In this document: positions 17,640 through 26,337 of the stretch, in pieces
How the letters are laid out: each line of letters begins with the position of its first letter
How positions within the stretch are numbered: position 1 is the stretch's first letter
Source: Mycolicibacterium komossense
GTDB lineage: Bacteria; Actinomycetota; Actinomycetes; Mycobacteriales; Mycobacteriaceae
Reading direction: 5' to 3'
NCBI RefSeq assembly: GCF_025822605.1
Contig: NZ_JACKTY010000033.1
Coordinates: 509-64,508 of the forward strand
Length of the DNA: 64,000 bases
Made by a program: the position numbers and the translations under genes
Notes under the pieces: model-generated
Seen by the model: the letters and a program-made list of their open reading frames with translations, nothing else
The model's database searches: none
Told to the model about the DNA's origin: nothing

Positions 17640-18545
17640 ATGCGGAACGAAGTCGAAGGATGTGCGAAGTCGGCCGGGGCCGTCACAGGTGCGGCGGGGG
17701 GCACGTCCGCTCATCCGAAGACCCGCCGAGTCCGCTTCCGCTTCGGCAAGGACGGCATGGCGGACAAGTACTTCGTCAAAGACGACATCGTCTACAGCCA
17801 CTTCGTGGCGGGATTGTCAGCTGGCTTTCCACCGGGTGAAGAAGGGTTCATCCGGTCGGTGCGCCGGTTCGCTGACCACATCGAGGATCCGGACTTGAAG
17901 AAACGGGTCGCCGGATTCATCGGCCAGGAAGCGATGCATGGACAGGAGCACCGCAGACTGAACGAGAAGTTGGTCGAATTGGGGTACCAGATCGAGTGGC
18001 TCGATCGGGAAGCGTTGAAGCAACGCCTGATCCGGTTTGAACAGCGGCTGCCGGCCAGAGTGCACCTGGCCGTGACGGCGGCGGCGGAGCACTACACCGC
18101 GGTCCTCGCCGAGCGGACGCTGGGCACTCCCGAGATTCAAGCAGTTCCGGGAGATCCGGAGGTGTGGCACTTGCTGAACTGGCACGCCTTGGAGGAACTG
18201 GAACACAAGTCGGTGGCCTTCGACGTCTATCGGGCGGTGGGCGGCACCGAACGCACGCGCATCCTCGTGATGGCGGCGATCTTGGCGCTCACTACGCCCT
18301 TCGTGACGATTTCTCTCGCGATCGCGATGGCCCGCGATCCGATTGCGCGCCGACAACCGCTGCGGCTCATCCGCGAGGCGAACTCGCTGTTCCGCGGCCC
18401 GCTGTTTCGCGGCGTTACGCGTGAACTCGCGAAATACCTGCGACCCGGCTTCCATCCTGACGACATCGACACCGACGCATTGCTCAAGGAGTGGCAGATG
18501 GAGATGTTCGGCACCGAGGGCACCCTGGTCGGCCATCTCAAATGA
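17640..18545 (+). CDS. PF10118 'metal-dependent hydrolase' family protein, first copy (diiron-type residue pattern)
   Basis: A 301-residue protein of the PF10118 family, annotated in databases as a predicted metal-dependent hydrolase. Conserved acidic and histidine residues fall as E67 (PGEEGF), E97-x-x-H100 (GQEAMHGQEH), E150 (AAAEHYTA) and E186-x-x-H189 (EELEHKS). This E, ExxH, E, ExxH order with about 30-36 residues between pairs is the ligand pattern of ferritin-like diiron oxidases, so an oxygenase role is a serious alternative (inference). A hydrophobic stretch near residues 205-232 may attach it to the membrane. AAAGG lies upstream of the ATG. It is followed by a close paralogue. Confidence 0.78.
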   Translation: MRNEVEGCAKSAGAVTGAAGGTSAHPKTRRVRFRFGKDGMADKYFVKDDIVYSHFVAGLSAGFPPGEEGFIRSVRRFADHIEDPDLKKRVAGFIGQEAMHGQEHRRLNEKLVELGYQIEWLDREALKQRLIRFEQRLPARVHLAVTAAAEHYTAVLAERTLGTPEIQAVPGDPEVWHLLNWHALEELEHKSVAFDVYRAVGGTERTRILVMAAILALTTPFVTISLAIAMARDPIARRQPLRLIREANSLFRGPLFRGVTRELAKYLRPGFHPDDIDTDALLKEWQMEMFGTEGTLVGHLK

Positions 18546-18588
18546 TCCAACGCACCAAGACCCCGAGACGAATAGAGAGATCAGCGAA

Positions 18589-19494
18589 ATGACCACTGAT
18601 TCACCTGTTTCCACAACAATCAGGACAAATGGGAAGGCTCCCGCGTCGGCATATCCGAAGGTCCGGCGGATGAAGTTCCGGTTCGGCGAGCCCGAGCCGA
18701 TCAAGCGGCACTTTGTCGAGGGCGATATCGCGCTCAGCCATCTGATGGCCATTCTCTCGGGCACCTTCCCGCCCGGCGAGGAGTCGTTCATCCGTTCGGT
18801 GCGGCGCTTCTCCGACCAGATCACCGATCCGGTGCTCAAGAAGCGGGTCGCCGCCTTCGTCGGCCAGGAGGCGGTGCACGGCCAGCAGCACCGCGAGCTG
18901 AATGAGAAGTTGATCGAAAAGGGCTACCTGATGGTGCGGTTCCTGAACTTCGGTCCGAACACCCTGCGCCAGAAGCTTTTCGTCTTCGGTGAGAAGCTCC
19001 TTCCTGCAAAAGTGCACCTCGCCCTCACCGCGGCGGCCGAGCACTACACCGCGACCCTGGGCCTGCGGGTGCTGGAAACCCCTGAGATCCAGGCCATTCC
19101 GGCCGATCCCGAGGCCTGGCACCTGCTGAACTGGCACGCATTCGAGGAACTCGAGCACAAGTCGGTGGCGTTCGACGTCTACCGGGCGGTAGGCGGACCG
19201 GAGTGGATCCGGATCGCGGTGATGCGGATCCTGTACTACTTCACCATTCCGGTCGCAACGGCGGCCGTCGCCGTATCGGTGCTCACCGACCCGAGTGGAT
19301 GGCGGCCGATCAAGCTGTTGCGCCAGGCGTACGGAATCTTCCGCGGACCCATTCTCGGCGGCTTGATGGCGGAGATAAGGCCCTATATGCGCAGAGGGTT
19401 CCACCCCGACGACATCGACACCGACGCCGTCCTGCAGAAATGGCAGAAGGAACTGTTCGGCACCGAGGGCATCCTCGTCGATCGCGCGAAATAA
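18589..19494 (+). CDS. PF10118 family protein, second tandem copy
   Basis: A 301-residue paralogue of the preceding protein with the same six candidate metal ligands: E65, E94-x-x-H97 (GQEAVHGQQH), E151 (AAAEHYTA) and E187-x-x-H190 (EELEHKS). The shared C-terminus GFHPDDIDTDA is nearly identical in both. The ATG at 18589 follows the first copy by 43 bases; a longer frame reaching back into the first gene is not used. Two divergent copies in tandem suggest a hetero-complex or two substrate specificities. Downstream flavin and ferredoxin-type reductase genes could supply electrons. Confidence 0.78.
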   Translation: MTTDSPVSTTIRTNGKAPASAYPKVRRMKFRFGEPEPIKRHFVEGDIALSHLMAILSGTFPPGEESFIRSVRRFSDQITDPVLKKRVAAFVGQEAVHGQQHRELNEKLIEKGYLMVRFLNFGPNTLRQKLFVFGEKLLPAKVHLALTAAAEHYTATLGLRVLETPEIQAIPADPEAWHLLNWHAFEELEHKSVAFDVYRAVGGPEWIRIAVMRILYYFTIPVATAAVAVSVLTDPSGWRPIKLLRQAYGIFRGPILGGLMAEIRPYMRRGFHPDDIDTDAVLQKWQKELFGTEGILVDRAK

Positions 19495-19517
19495 CCGGAA
19501 GTACGAGGTTCGTCACT

Positions 19518-21116
19518 ATGGGCAGGGGTATCGACATACGGCGCTGCGCCGCGGACGGGCGGGTGTCTCCCGACTATGAGGTCGTGGTGGTCGGGGCCGG
19601 CCTTGGCGGCATCGGAGCCGGTATTGCATTACAGCGAAAAGGTATTCACGACTTTGTGATCATCGACAAGTGGGATCGGGTCGGTGGCACATGGCACGCG
19701 AACACCTACCCCGGCGTCGCGGTGGATATCCCGTCGCTCATCTACAGCTTTTCGTTCGAGCAGCGTGGAGACTGGTCCCGGATCTTTGCTCCAGGTGAGG
19801 AGCTGCGGGACTACGCCGACGACGTTGTCGACAAATACGGACTGCGGGAGAAACTCCGGCTCAGCACCATGATCGTGTCCGCCAGATTCGACGAACAGAA
19901 CAGCATCTGGCGGCTCGCCACCGCCTCGGGCGCGGAAATCACCGGCCGGTACGTGGCGATGGCGATCGGTGGGCTTGAGCGGCCCAAGATGCCTGAGATT
20001 CCAGGCATCGACGAGTTCGGCGGCACGTTGATGCATACCGCGCTCTGGGATCATGACGTCGCACTCGCGGGTAAGCGCGTCGCGGTGATCGGCACCGGCG
20101 CAACGTCGTTGCAGTTGGTCCCGGCCATCGTCGAGGAGGTTGACCACCTGACGGTCTTCCAGCGCACTCCGATCTGGGTGTTTCCCAAACGAGATGCCGC
20201 GGTAGGTCCGTTGGGCCGGAAGATCATGGGACGCAGACGGATCCGATCTGCCATCCGCCTCGTCGGCACCATCGCCACGGAGATCGCCATGAGCGGACAG
20301 CTGACGGGACCGACCTGGATGGTGGATTCCACCCGCAAACTACTGGAAGTGCCCGCCCGCCGCTGGATGCGCCGCCAGGTCGATGATCCGATCACCCGCG
20401 AGAAGCTGATCCCGCAGTACGGGCTGGGCTGCAAGCGACCGTCGATGTCCAACGAATACCTGAAGACATTCAACCGCGATGACGTCAGCCTGGTGACCGA
20501 GTCGATCGACCGCGTCACGGACAAAGGCGTACTCACGGCCGACGGTGTGGAGCACGAGATCGACGTCTTGATCTGCGCTACCGGGTTCAAGCTCTGGGAA
20601 AAGGGATCAGCTCCGCCCTTCCCGGTCTCCGGCCGCGGCGGTCTGGACCTCGAGAAGTTCTGGGATGAGAACAGATACCAGGCTTACCAGGGGGTTTCGG
20701 TTCCCGGCTTCCCGAACGTCTTCATGATCACCGGTCCGTACGGATTCGTGCTTGGCTCGTATCTGTGGATGATCGAGGCGACGGCGGCGCATCTGAGCCG
20801 CGCCATCGCGGAGACCAAAGGCCGCGGTGCCATCGAATGTGAGATCAGCCAAGAGGCGCACGACAAGTATTTCCAGATGTGCCTGAAACGTCAGTCGCGC
20901 AATTTCTTGTTCACGCCCACGTGCTCGGGCTCGAACACGTACTACATCGACGACAAGGGCGATTCCCCGTTCCGGCCGACGACGCACGGTGAAATGTACT
21001 GGCAAAACCGTCATTTCGATCTCGACATCTACCACTACGGCACCCCGGAGGTGTCGGCCGCCGACTTCGCATCGGCAGCTGGGAGGCACTGTGAAGTTCA
21101 ACAAGCTCAGCCCTGA
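19518..21116 (+). CDS. Flavin-containing (Baeyer-Villiger type) monooxygenase, second paralogue
   Basis: A 532-residue class B flavin monooxygenase with FAD loop GAGLGG at residues 26-31, GGTWHANTYPGVAVD, a complete FGGTLMHTALW fingerprint at 167-177, and the second nucleotide loop GTGATS. It shares the layout of the enzyme at 4978. The ATG at 19518 is chosen because the frame upstream lies inside the preceding gene. A 23-base gap to the PF10118 gene indicates one transcript. The downstream SDR begins 26 bases before its end. Likely converts a ketone intermediate to an ester for the hydrolases of the cluster; inferred. Confidence 0.86.
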   Translation: MGRGIDIRRCAADGRVSPDYEVVVVGAGLGGIGAGIALQRKGIHDFVIIDKWDRVGGTWHANTYPGVAVDIPSLIYSFSFEQRGDWSRIFAPGEELRDYADDVVDKYGLREKLRLSTMIVSARFDEQNSIWRLATASGAEITGRYVAMAIGGLERPKMPEIPGIDEFGGTLMHTALWDHDVALAGKRVAVIGTGATSLQLVPAIVEEVDHLTVFQRTPIWVFPKRDAAVGPLGRKIMGRRRIRSAIRLVGTIATEIAMSGQLTGPTWMVDSTRKLLEVPARRWMRRQVDDPITREKLIPQYGLGCKRPSMSNEYLKTFNRDDVSLVTESIDRVTDKGVLTADGVEHEIDVLICATGFKLWEKGSAPPFPVSGRGGLDLEKFWDENRYQAYQGVSVPGFPNVFMITGPYGFVLGSYLWMIEATAAHLSRAIAETKGRGAIECEISQEAHDKYFQMCLKRQSRNFLFTPTCSGSNTYYIDDKGDSPFRPTTHGEMYWQNRHFDLDIYHYGTPEVSAADFASAAGRHCEVQQAQP

Positions 21117-22059
21117 GCTGGTGGTGGTCACCGGCGCCGGTAGCGGCATCGGTCGCGCCACCGCGATCCGATTCGCCAAACACAGTGCCCACGTGGTGGT
21201 TTCCGATATCGACCTGGACGCGGCATCGGCTACCGTCGCGATGATCAGGTCGGCGGGCCACAAAGCCTCGGCGGCCCGTCTGGATGTCACCGATCCGCAC
21301 GACTGGGCGGTTTTCGCCCGCGACGTGCTTGCCGACCACGGATTCGCCGATGTGCTGGTGAACAACGCTGGGATGGTTGTCGGCGGCCCATTCCTCGATC
21401 TCACGCCCGCGGATTGGGACCGCCAGCTCAGTCTCAACCTGATGGGGGTCGTCCACGGGTGTCGGACCTTCGGGGCGCAGATGATCGAGCGAGGGCAGGG
21501 CGGTCACATCGTCAACATCGCGTCGGCGGCAGCGTTCACGCCCACGCCGGTGATGGCGCCCTACTCCGTATCCAAGGCCGGCGTGAAGATGCTGACCGAG
21601 TGCCTGCGTTTGGAGTTCGGTTCCCACGGTATCGGTGTGAGCGCGATCTGCCCGGGCGTGATCAGCACGAATATCGGCGAGAACGCCCACACCGTCGGCA
21701 TCGACAATGACCTCATCGACCGCGGCAAGCAATTCACCAGGCAACTCCAGGAACTCGGCGAGAAGCTGCCTTTCTCGCCGATGAGCCCCGATCTGGTCGC
21801 TCGCGCCGCCGTGCGAGCCGTGCGTTTCGACCTCGCAATCGTGCCGGTGCGCACCGAAGCCTGGCTGGGTTACTTCATGCTCCGCCTCGCCCCTGGTATC
21901 AATCGCCGGATGGCGCAACCGTTCTCCGTGCAGACCATGGAGAAGCTGGGTTCGCGGTTTCTGAACCGGCTGAGCACCGCGGCGTGGCACGATCCGGCAG
22001 CCTCCGGCGCTGGCGAGAAGCCGCCCGTCCTCAGTGACAGCAAGGTGGCGCACCGATGA
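21091..22059 (+). CDS. Short-chain dehydrogenase/reductase (SDR)
   Basis: A 322-residue SDR beginning (GTG)KFNKLSPELVVVTGAGSGIG. The cofactor loop, NNAG, and the catalytic YSVSK are present, and the C-terminal region after residue 240 resembles the SDR half of the EphD-like fusion at 2863. The GTG at 21091 has GGGAGG four bases upstream and overlaps the monooxygenase by 26 bases. The stop overlaps the next gene (ATGA). It probably works with the monooxygenase on alcohol/ketone conversion. Confidence 0.85.
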   Translation: MKFNKLSPELVVVTGAGSGIGRATAIRFAKHSAHVVVSDIDLDAASATVAMIRSAGHKASAARLDVTDPHDWAVFARDVLADHGFADVLVNNAGMVVGGPFLDLTPADWDRQLSLNLMGVVHGCRTFGAQMIERGQGGHIVNIASAAAFTPTPVMAPYSVSKAGVKMLTECLRLEFGSHGIGVSAICPGVISTNIGENAHTVGIDNDLIDRGKQFTRQLQELGEKLPFSPMSPDLVARAAVRAVRFDLAIVPVRTEAWLGYFMLRLAPGINRRMAQPFSVQTMEKLGSRFLNRLSTAAWHDPAASGAGEKPPVLSDSKVAHR

Positions 22060-22967
22060 CCAGAGACCGATCACCTGTGTTGCGGCGCCAGTTCCGCCTG
22101 CCGATCGAGAGCGGATGGCTGCACGTCAACGAATGGGGCTCACGTGATGCGGACGTCACCGTTGTCCTCACCCACGGCTGGAGTCTGTCCAGCCGGAGCT
22201 GGGAGGACGTGGCTGAACTACTGGTGACGACGGATCCAGCCCTGCGCGTGGTCGCGTATGACCACCGAGGCCACGGCAGTTCGTCTATCGCACCGGCATC
22301 CATCGACATCCTGGCCGACGACCTGGCGGCTCTGCTTCGGGCGCACGTTCCTGACGGACCCATTGTGTTCGGCGGTCATTCCCTCGGTGGAATGACGCTG
22401 ATGGCGCTGGCACAGCACTACCCCGCGGTGATCGAGGAGCGCGTCTTCGGCGCGGCGTTCGTGGCAACCAGCGCGGGTGACCTGCTGGGCGCGATACGAA
22501 AGGTCCGCGGGGTCGACCTCCTGTTACGGGCGGGTCTTGTCGTGTCGTCCCGGCTGAGGGTGCCCAGCAGACCGCTGATCCTCGCGCGGCAAGGGACCAG
22601 AGGTGCATTGTTCGGCACGCGGCCGCGGCGACGCGATATGAACCGTTCCATCCAGCAGGTGGCACAGGCCAATCCGCGCGCGGTGGCGTCATTGGGTCGA
22701 TCGCTGTTGCGGCACAACCGCTATGAGGCGCTGGCGAAATTCAGCGACGTCGATGTCGTGGTGATGGCAGGGACCAAGGATTGGCTGACATCACCGGCGC
22801 ATGCTCGACGCATTGCCCAGCTGATTCCCAACAGCCAGGTGGTCGTCTATGAGGGTGCTGGTCACCACCTGCCTTATGAAAGACGAGAAGCCGTCGCCGC
22901 CCAACTCCTGGCACTGACGACCAAAGCCCGCGCGTCCGCATGGCAGCTGGAGGGATCGGCGGGATGA
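22056..22967 (+). CDS. Alpha/beta hydrolase
   Basis: A 303-residue alpha/beta hydrolase with oxyanion segment THGWS, a Ser nucleophile in GGHSLGG, and a terminal catalytic His in EGAGHHLPYE. A Ser elbow, not Asp, marks it as an esterase/lipase type, unlike the Asp elbow of the EphD-like fusion. Four-base overlaps at both ends couple it to the SDR and the reductase. It is a plausible enzyme for cleaving the ester or lactone made by the Baeyer-Villiger monooxygenases. Confidence 0.83.
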   Translation: MTRDRSPVLRRQFRLPIESGWLHVNEWGSRDADVTVVLTHGWSLSSRSWEDVAELLVTTDPALRVVAYDHRGHGSSSIAPASIDILADDLAALLRAHVPDGPIVFGGHSLGGMTLMALAQHYPAVIEERVFGAAFVATSAGDLLGAIRKVRGVDLLLRAGLVVSSRLRVPSRPLILARQGTRGALFGTRPRRRDMNRSIQQVAQANPRAVASLGRSLLRHNRYEALAKFSDVDVVVMAGTKDWLTSPAHARRIAQLIPNSQVVVYEGAGHHLPYERREAVAAQLLALTTKARASAWQLEGSAG

Positions 22968-24001
22968 ATTCTCGTGCGCATACGCTCAGTGTCTTCGAGG
23001 TGATCAAGGAGACCGCCGATGCCGTCACGCTCGTCTTCGACGTGCCGGCAGAACTGGCCGAAAGGTTCGGCTATTCACCTGGACAATTCCTGACCGTCGA
23101 AGTGCCAAGTGAACGCTGCGGATCGGTCGCGCGGTGCTACTCCCTGTCGAGCAGCCCGCACTGCGATCGCAGGCCAGCCGTTACGGTGAAGCGCACGGCC
23201 GACGGCTACGCGTCGAACTGGATCTGCGACAACGCGGCCGTCAATTCAGTCCTGACGGTGCTCGAGCCCGCGGGCGCTTTCGTACCCGGTTCGTTGGACC
23301 GCGATGTCCTGCTGTGTGCGGCTGGCAGTGGCATCACACCCGTGATCTCCATAGCCAAGTCCGTTCTTCTCGCAGGTACCGGAAACGTTGCATTGCTCTA
23401 CGCCAACCGCGATATCGGCTCGGTCATTTTTGCCGGACAGATCGACGCGCTGGCCGCCAAGTTCCCAGATCGGCTGCACGTCTTGCACTGGCTTGAGGAA
23501 GAGCGGGGCTTACCGGCCACTGATGCCATTGCTCAGCTTGTGCAGAGCTACGTCGATCGCGATGTATATCTTTGTGGACCAGCGGGATTCGCCACGCAGA
23601 CCATGGCGGCATTGATTCGCCTGGGCGTTGCGGACGACCGCATCCGGACCGAAGCGTACCGATCGTTGGAGGCCAACCCATTCCTTGCGCCCAGCGCGGC
23701 CCTACGAGCCTCGAATCCCAACAGCGCAACGATCGCAACAGTCGAATTGGACGGCCAAACCTATGAGCTCGACTGGCCGAAGGGCACCCCACTTCTCGAC
23801 ATCCTGTTGACGAAGGGACTCGACGCCCCCTACGTGTGTCGCGAGTCGGCCTGTGGAACATGTGTGTGCTCGGTCAGGAGTGGTCGGACCCGAATGCTAC
23901 TCAATGAGTCACTACTCGACGAGGAACTCGAGGTCGGCCTGACCCTCGCATGCCAGACACTGCCGGAATCCGATCGGGTGCACATCGCGTTCGACCAATA
24001 G
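22964..24001 (+). CDS. Oxygenase reductase: FAD/NAD(P)H domain with C-terminal [2Fe-2S] ferredoxin (KshB-like)
   Basis: A 345-residue reductase in the order FAD-binding (RCYSLSSSP), NAD-binding (CAAGSGITPV, CGPAGF), and plant-type ferredoxin with iron-sulphur cysteines in CRESACGTCVC plus a distal LACQ. This architecture is that of KshB/HmpB-type partners, which pass electrons from NADH to Rieske or diiron oxygenases. No Rieske oxygenase is encoded nearby, so the tandem PF10118 proteins, or an oxygenase elsewhere, are the candidate partners. The ATG at 22964 overlaps the hydrolase stop (ATGA). It ends this co-translated run. Confidence 0.87.
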   Translation: MNSRAHTLSVFEVIKETADAVTLVFDVPAELAERFGYSPGQFLTVEVPSERCGSVARCYSLSSSPHCDRRPAVTVKRTADGYASNWICDNAAVNSVLTVLEPAGAFVPGSLDRDVLLCAAGSGITPVISIAKSVLLAGTGNVALLYANRDIGSVIFAGQIDALAAKFPDRLHVLHWLEEERGLPATDAIAQLVQSYVDRDVYLCGPAGFATQTMAALIRLGVADDRIRTEAYRSLEANPFLAPSAALRASNPNSATIATVELDGQTYELDWPKGTPLLDILLTKGLDAPYVCRESACGTCVCSVRSGRTRMLLNESLLDEELEVGLTLACQTLPESDRVHIAFDQ

Positions 24002-24112
24002 CGTTCGACCACTAGCGAGTTTTCGGCAGGGCGTGCGGCCGGAATTTGTAACCTGGGTGTGAGGCGGCCGTCAGCTCGCAACGGTCAGTCCGCCGGAGGG
24101 AGGGACGCCACA

Positions 24113-25525
24113 ATGCCAGACGAGGTACCGACTTCGCGGGTTACGCGCGGGACGAAGCTCGGCAAAGCGGCCGCCACTCAAGCGGTCCGGACCGCCGGCG
24201 CCAAGATGTCCATGGTCGGCCGTTCACCCGAGTCGAAGGCACGGATCTCCGAAAAGGCCGCGCTGCAGGCCGCCGACCAGCTGGTTATCGTCCTCGGCAG
24301 CATGAAGGGCGCCGCGATGAAGCTCGGCCAGATGCTCTCGGTCGTCGACCTACAGCTGGTTCCTGAATCGCACCGTGAGGACTTCCAACGCAAGCTCGCA
24401 GTGCTGTGCGACCAGGCCCCCAAAGTCTCATTCGACGTGATGCGACGTCAGATTGAGGAGGATCTCGGAGGACCCGTAGCGACGTTGTTCGCGGACTTCG
24501 ACGACCAGCCCATGGCTGCGGCGTCGATCGGCCAGGTCTACCGCGCCCGTCTGCATGACGGTCGGGATGTCGCGGTCAAAGTGCAGTACCCAGGTATCGA
24601 TATCGCGATCCGGGCCGACATGAAGAACCTGACCGCATTCCTCAGATTCTGGAGTTCGGCACTGCCGACGGTGTCGGCGCCGGGACTCGCGGCTGAGATC
24701 ACCCGCAATATGGAGAGCGAACTTGACTACGAACGCGAAGCGCGAACACAGCACAGCCTCGCGATGTTGTTCACCGACCATCCATTTATCGCGATCCCAG
24801 ACAGTATTGCGGCGCGCAGCGGCCGCAAGGTGGTCGTGACCGAATTGTTCGACGGCGAACCGTTCGACGCCATCTGTGGGCTGCAACAAGCCGATCGCGA
24901 TCGCGTCGGCGAGATCATCTACCGGTTTTACGTCGGTTCGCTGTTCCTGCACAACGAGTTCTGCGGTGACCCGCATCCGGGGAACATTCTGTTGGGGCGT
25001 GACGGGAAGATCGGGTTCATCGATTTCGGTCTCTACAACCAGATGGACCCGATCCACGTCGACTTCGAGCGTCAGTGCGTCCGCGCCGCCATGGAGAACC
25101 GCTGCCAAGACCTCTTCGACATGATGGTGGAACGCGGTGTAATCAATGCCGACGCCGGGGTGGCACCCCGAGAATGTCTCGAATACGTCTACGCCGCAGC
25201 CGGATGGCACCTCACCGACGAGGTGATCACAGTGACGCCGGCGATGGCCAGCGACAGCATGCTCGGCGCGACCGACCCGCGAATGACGGAGTTTTCGGGT
25301 ATGCGCCATCAGAACCTGCCACCAGAACATATCTTCTCCCGACGGGCGGATTTCCTGACCTTCGGTGTTTTGGGCCAACTGAGGGCCACCAACAATTGGC
25401 ATCGGATCGCCCGCGAGTGGATCTGCGGAGACGAGCCTGCGACTGCGATCGGGGTTGCCGACGCCGCGTGGCGTGACTCTCGTCGCGGCGACACCGGAAG
25501 AATAACTGAAACCGTTTGTAGCTAG
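24113..25525 (+). CDS. AarF/UbiB (ABC1) family atypical kinase
   Basis: A 470-residue protein of the UbiB/ADCK family. Visible hallmarks are KLGQ at residues 70-73 (the KxGQ motif), the Ala-rich nucleotide loop AAASIGQVYRA, the lysine in VAVKVQYPG, catalytic GDPHPGN and the metal-binding DFG. All are intact, so ATP binding is expected. The family supports isoprenoid-quinone and other lipid metabolism; the real substrate is unknown. GGAGGGAGGG precedes the ATG at 24113. It follows the reductase by 111 bases and probably shares its transcript. Its presence in an Mce cluster suggests a link with membrane lipid handling. Confidence 0.83.
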   Translation: MPDEVPTSRVTRGTKLGKAAATQAVRTAGAKMSMVGRSPESKARISEKAALQAADQLVIVLGSMKGAAMKLGQMLSVVDLQLVPESHREDFQRKLAVLCDQAPKVSFDVMRRQIEEDLGGPVATLFADFDDQPMAAASIGQVYRARLHDGRDVAVKVQYPGIDIAIRADMKNLTAFLRFWSSALPTVSAPGLAAEITRNMESELDYEREARTQHSLAMLFTDHPFIAIPDSIAARSGRKVVVTELFDGEPFDAICGLQQADRDRVGEIIYRFYVGSLFLHNEFCGDPHPGNILLGRDGKIGFIDFGLYNQMDPIHVDFERQCVRAAMENRCQDLFDMMVERGVINADAGVAPRECLEYVYAAAGWHLTDEVITVTPAMASDSMLGATDPRMTEFSGMRHQNLPPEHIFSRRADFLTFGVLGQLRATNNWHRIAREWICGDEPATAIGVADAAWRDSRRGDTGRITETVCS

Positions 25526-25537
25526 TACTATTGGTAT
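25517..25537 (-). promoter_or_regulatory. Candidate TetR operator, site 5 of 5
   Basis: On the minus strand the site reads ATAC CAAT AGTAC TAGC TACA (spaces added). It fits the ten fixed bases of the cluster element but is the weakest of the five at the variable positions. It overlaps the end of the UbiB-type gene and lies 18 bases upstream of the TetR start, suggesting autoregulation. Confidence 0.5.
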
Positions 25538-25554
25538 CGGGTAAGGTGTCAGAA

Positions 25555-26337
25555 GTGGCAGCCAGGGCGCGATCGCGCAGATCCGAACAGCGGACGGATG
25601 GCCGCCCCGACGCACGCACTGAACGCTGGCGCGAGCACCGCAGCCAGGTCCGCGAAGAGTTCGTCACCGCGGCGTTCCGGGCGTTGGGCAAAATCGGGCC
25701 CGATGTCAGCATGGATGACATCGCGAAGGAGGCCGGCGCCTCAAAACCCAAGCTGTACCGATACTTCAAGGACAAAGTCGAGCTTTTCGACGCCATCGTC
25801 GACCGTGTCCAGGACATGCTTTGGGAGCGGGTGCTGTGGAGCATCAACTTGATGAGCGATTCGACCGGGGATCTCGTGCGCCGTGGCGCAACGGAGTACG
25901 CGAAGGTTGTCACCGAATACCCAAATGTGTTCCGGTTCATGGTGCACAGCCACTTCACCCAACAGATGGACGAATCGGGGAGAACGCTGCAATCTGCGCG
26001 CCAATCGGCCAGGCGCGCCGCCAATTTGTTTTCCGACGCTTTCGACGGCGACACGATCGACGACACCTACGCCGAACTGACCGTCTACTCGGTCTTCGGC
26101 GCTGTCGCCTCCGCAACAGACTGGTGGTTGGGCGCCAACCCTATTCAGGGCGACGCGATGCCGATCGAGAAGTTCATCGACTACCTGGCCGCCACCGTGT
26201 CCAGCATCGCAGAATCGGCGGCTCGGCTCATCGGATTCACTGTCGATCCCACACTTCCACTGCACCTTGCATTCTCGAACACCAACACAACCGGTGAAGA
26301 CCAACCTGGTCAAGGAGGTACCTCAGATGACGCGTAG
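25555..26337 (+). CDS. TetR-family regulator, paralogue of the mce-linked TetR
   Basis: A 260-residue TetR protein with RWREHRSQVREEF preceding a standard helix-turn-helix (VSMDDIAKEAGASKPKLYRYFKDKVELFDAI) and a helical ligand domain. It matches the TetR at 16648 over most of its length, including the extended N-terminal arm. The start is probably the GTG at 25555 (AAGG eight bases upstream); GTG 25546 and TTG 25531 are alternatives. It overlaps the downstream SDR by 11 bases. Operator-like site 5 lies just upstream. Confidence 0.83.
   Translation: MAARARSRRSEQRTDGRPDARTERWREHRSQVREEFVTAAFRALGKIGPDVSMDDIAKEAGASKPKLYRYFKDKVELFDAIVDRVQDMLWERVLWSINLMSDSTGDLVRRGATEYAKVVTEYPNVFRFMVHSHFTQQMDESGRTLQSARQSARRAANLFSDAFDGDTIDDTYAELTVYSVFGAVASATDWWLGANPIQGDAMPIEKFIDYLAATVSSIAESAARLIGFTVDPTLPLHLAFSNTNTTGEDQPGQGGTSDDA

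Noticed and set aside
19485..19515. Sixth copy of the shared operator before the second monooxygenase
   Set aside because: CCGGAAGTAC matches part of site 1, but the outer TAC half-sites are missing and it lies within an operon.
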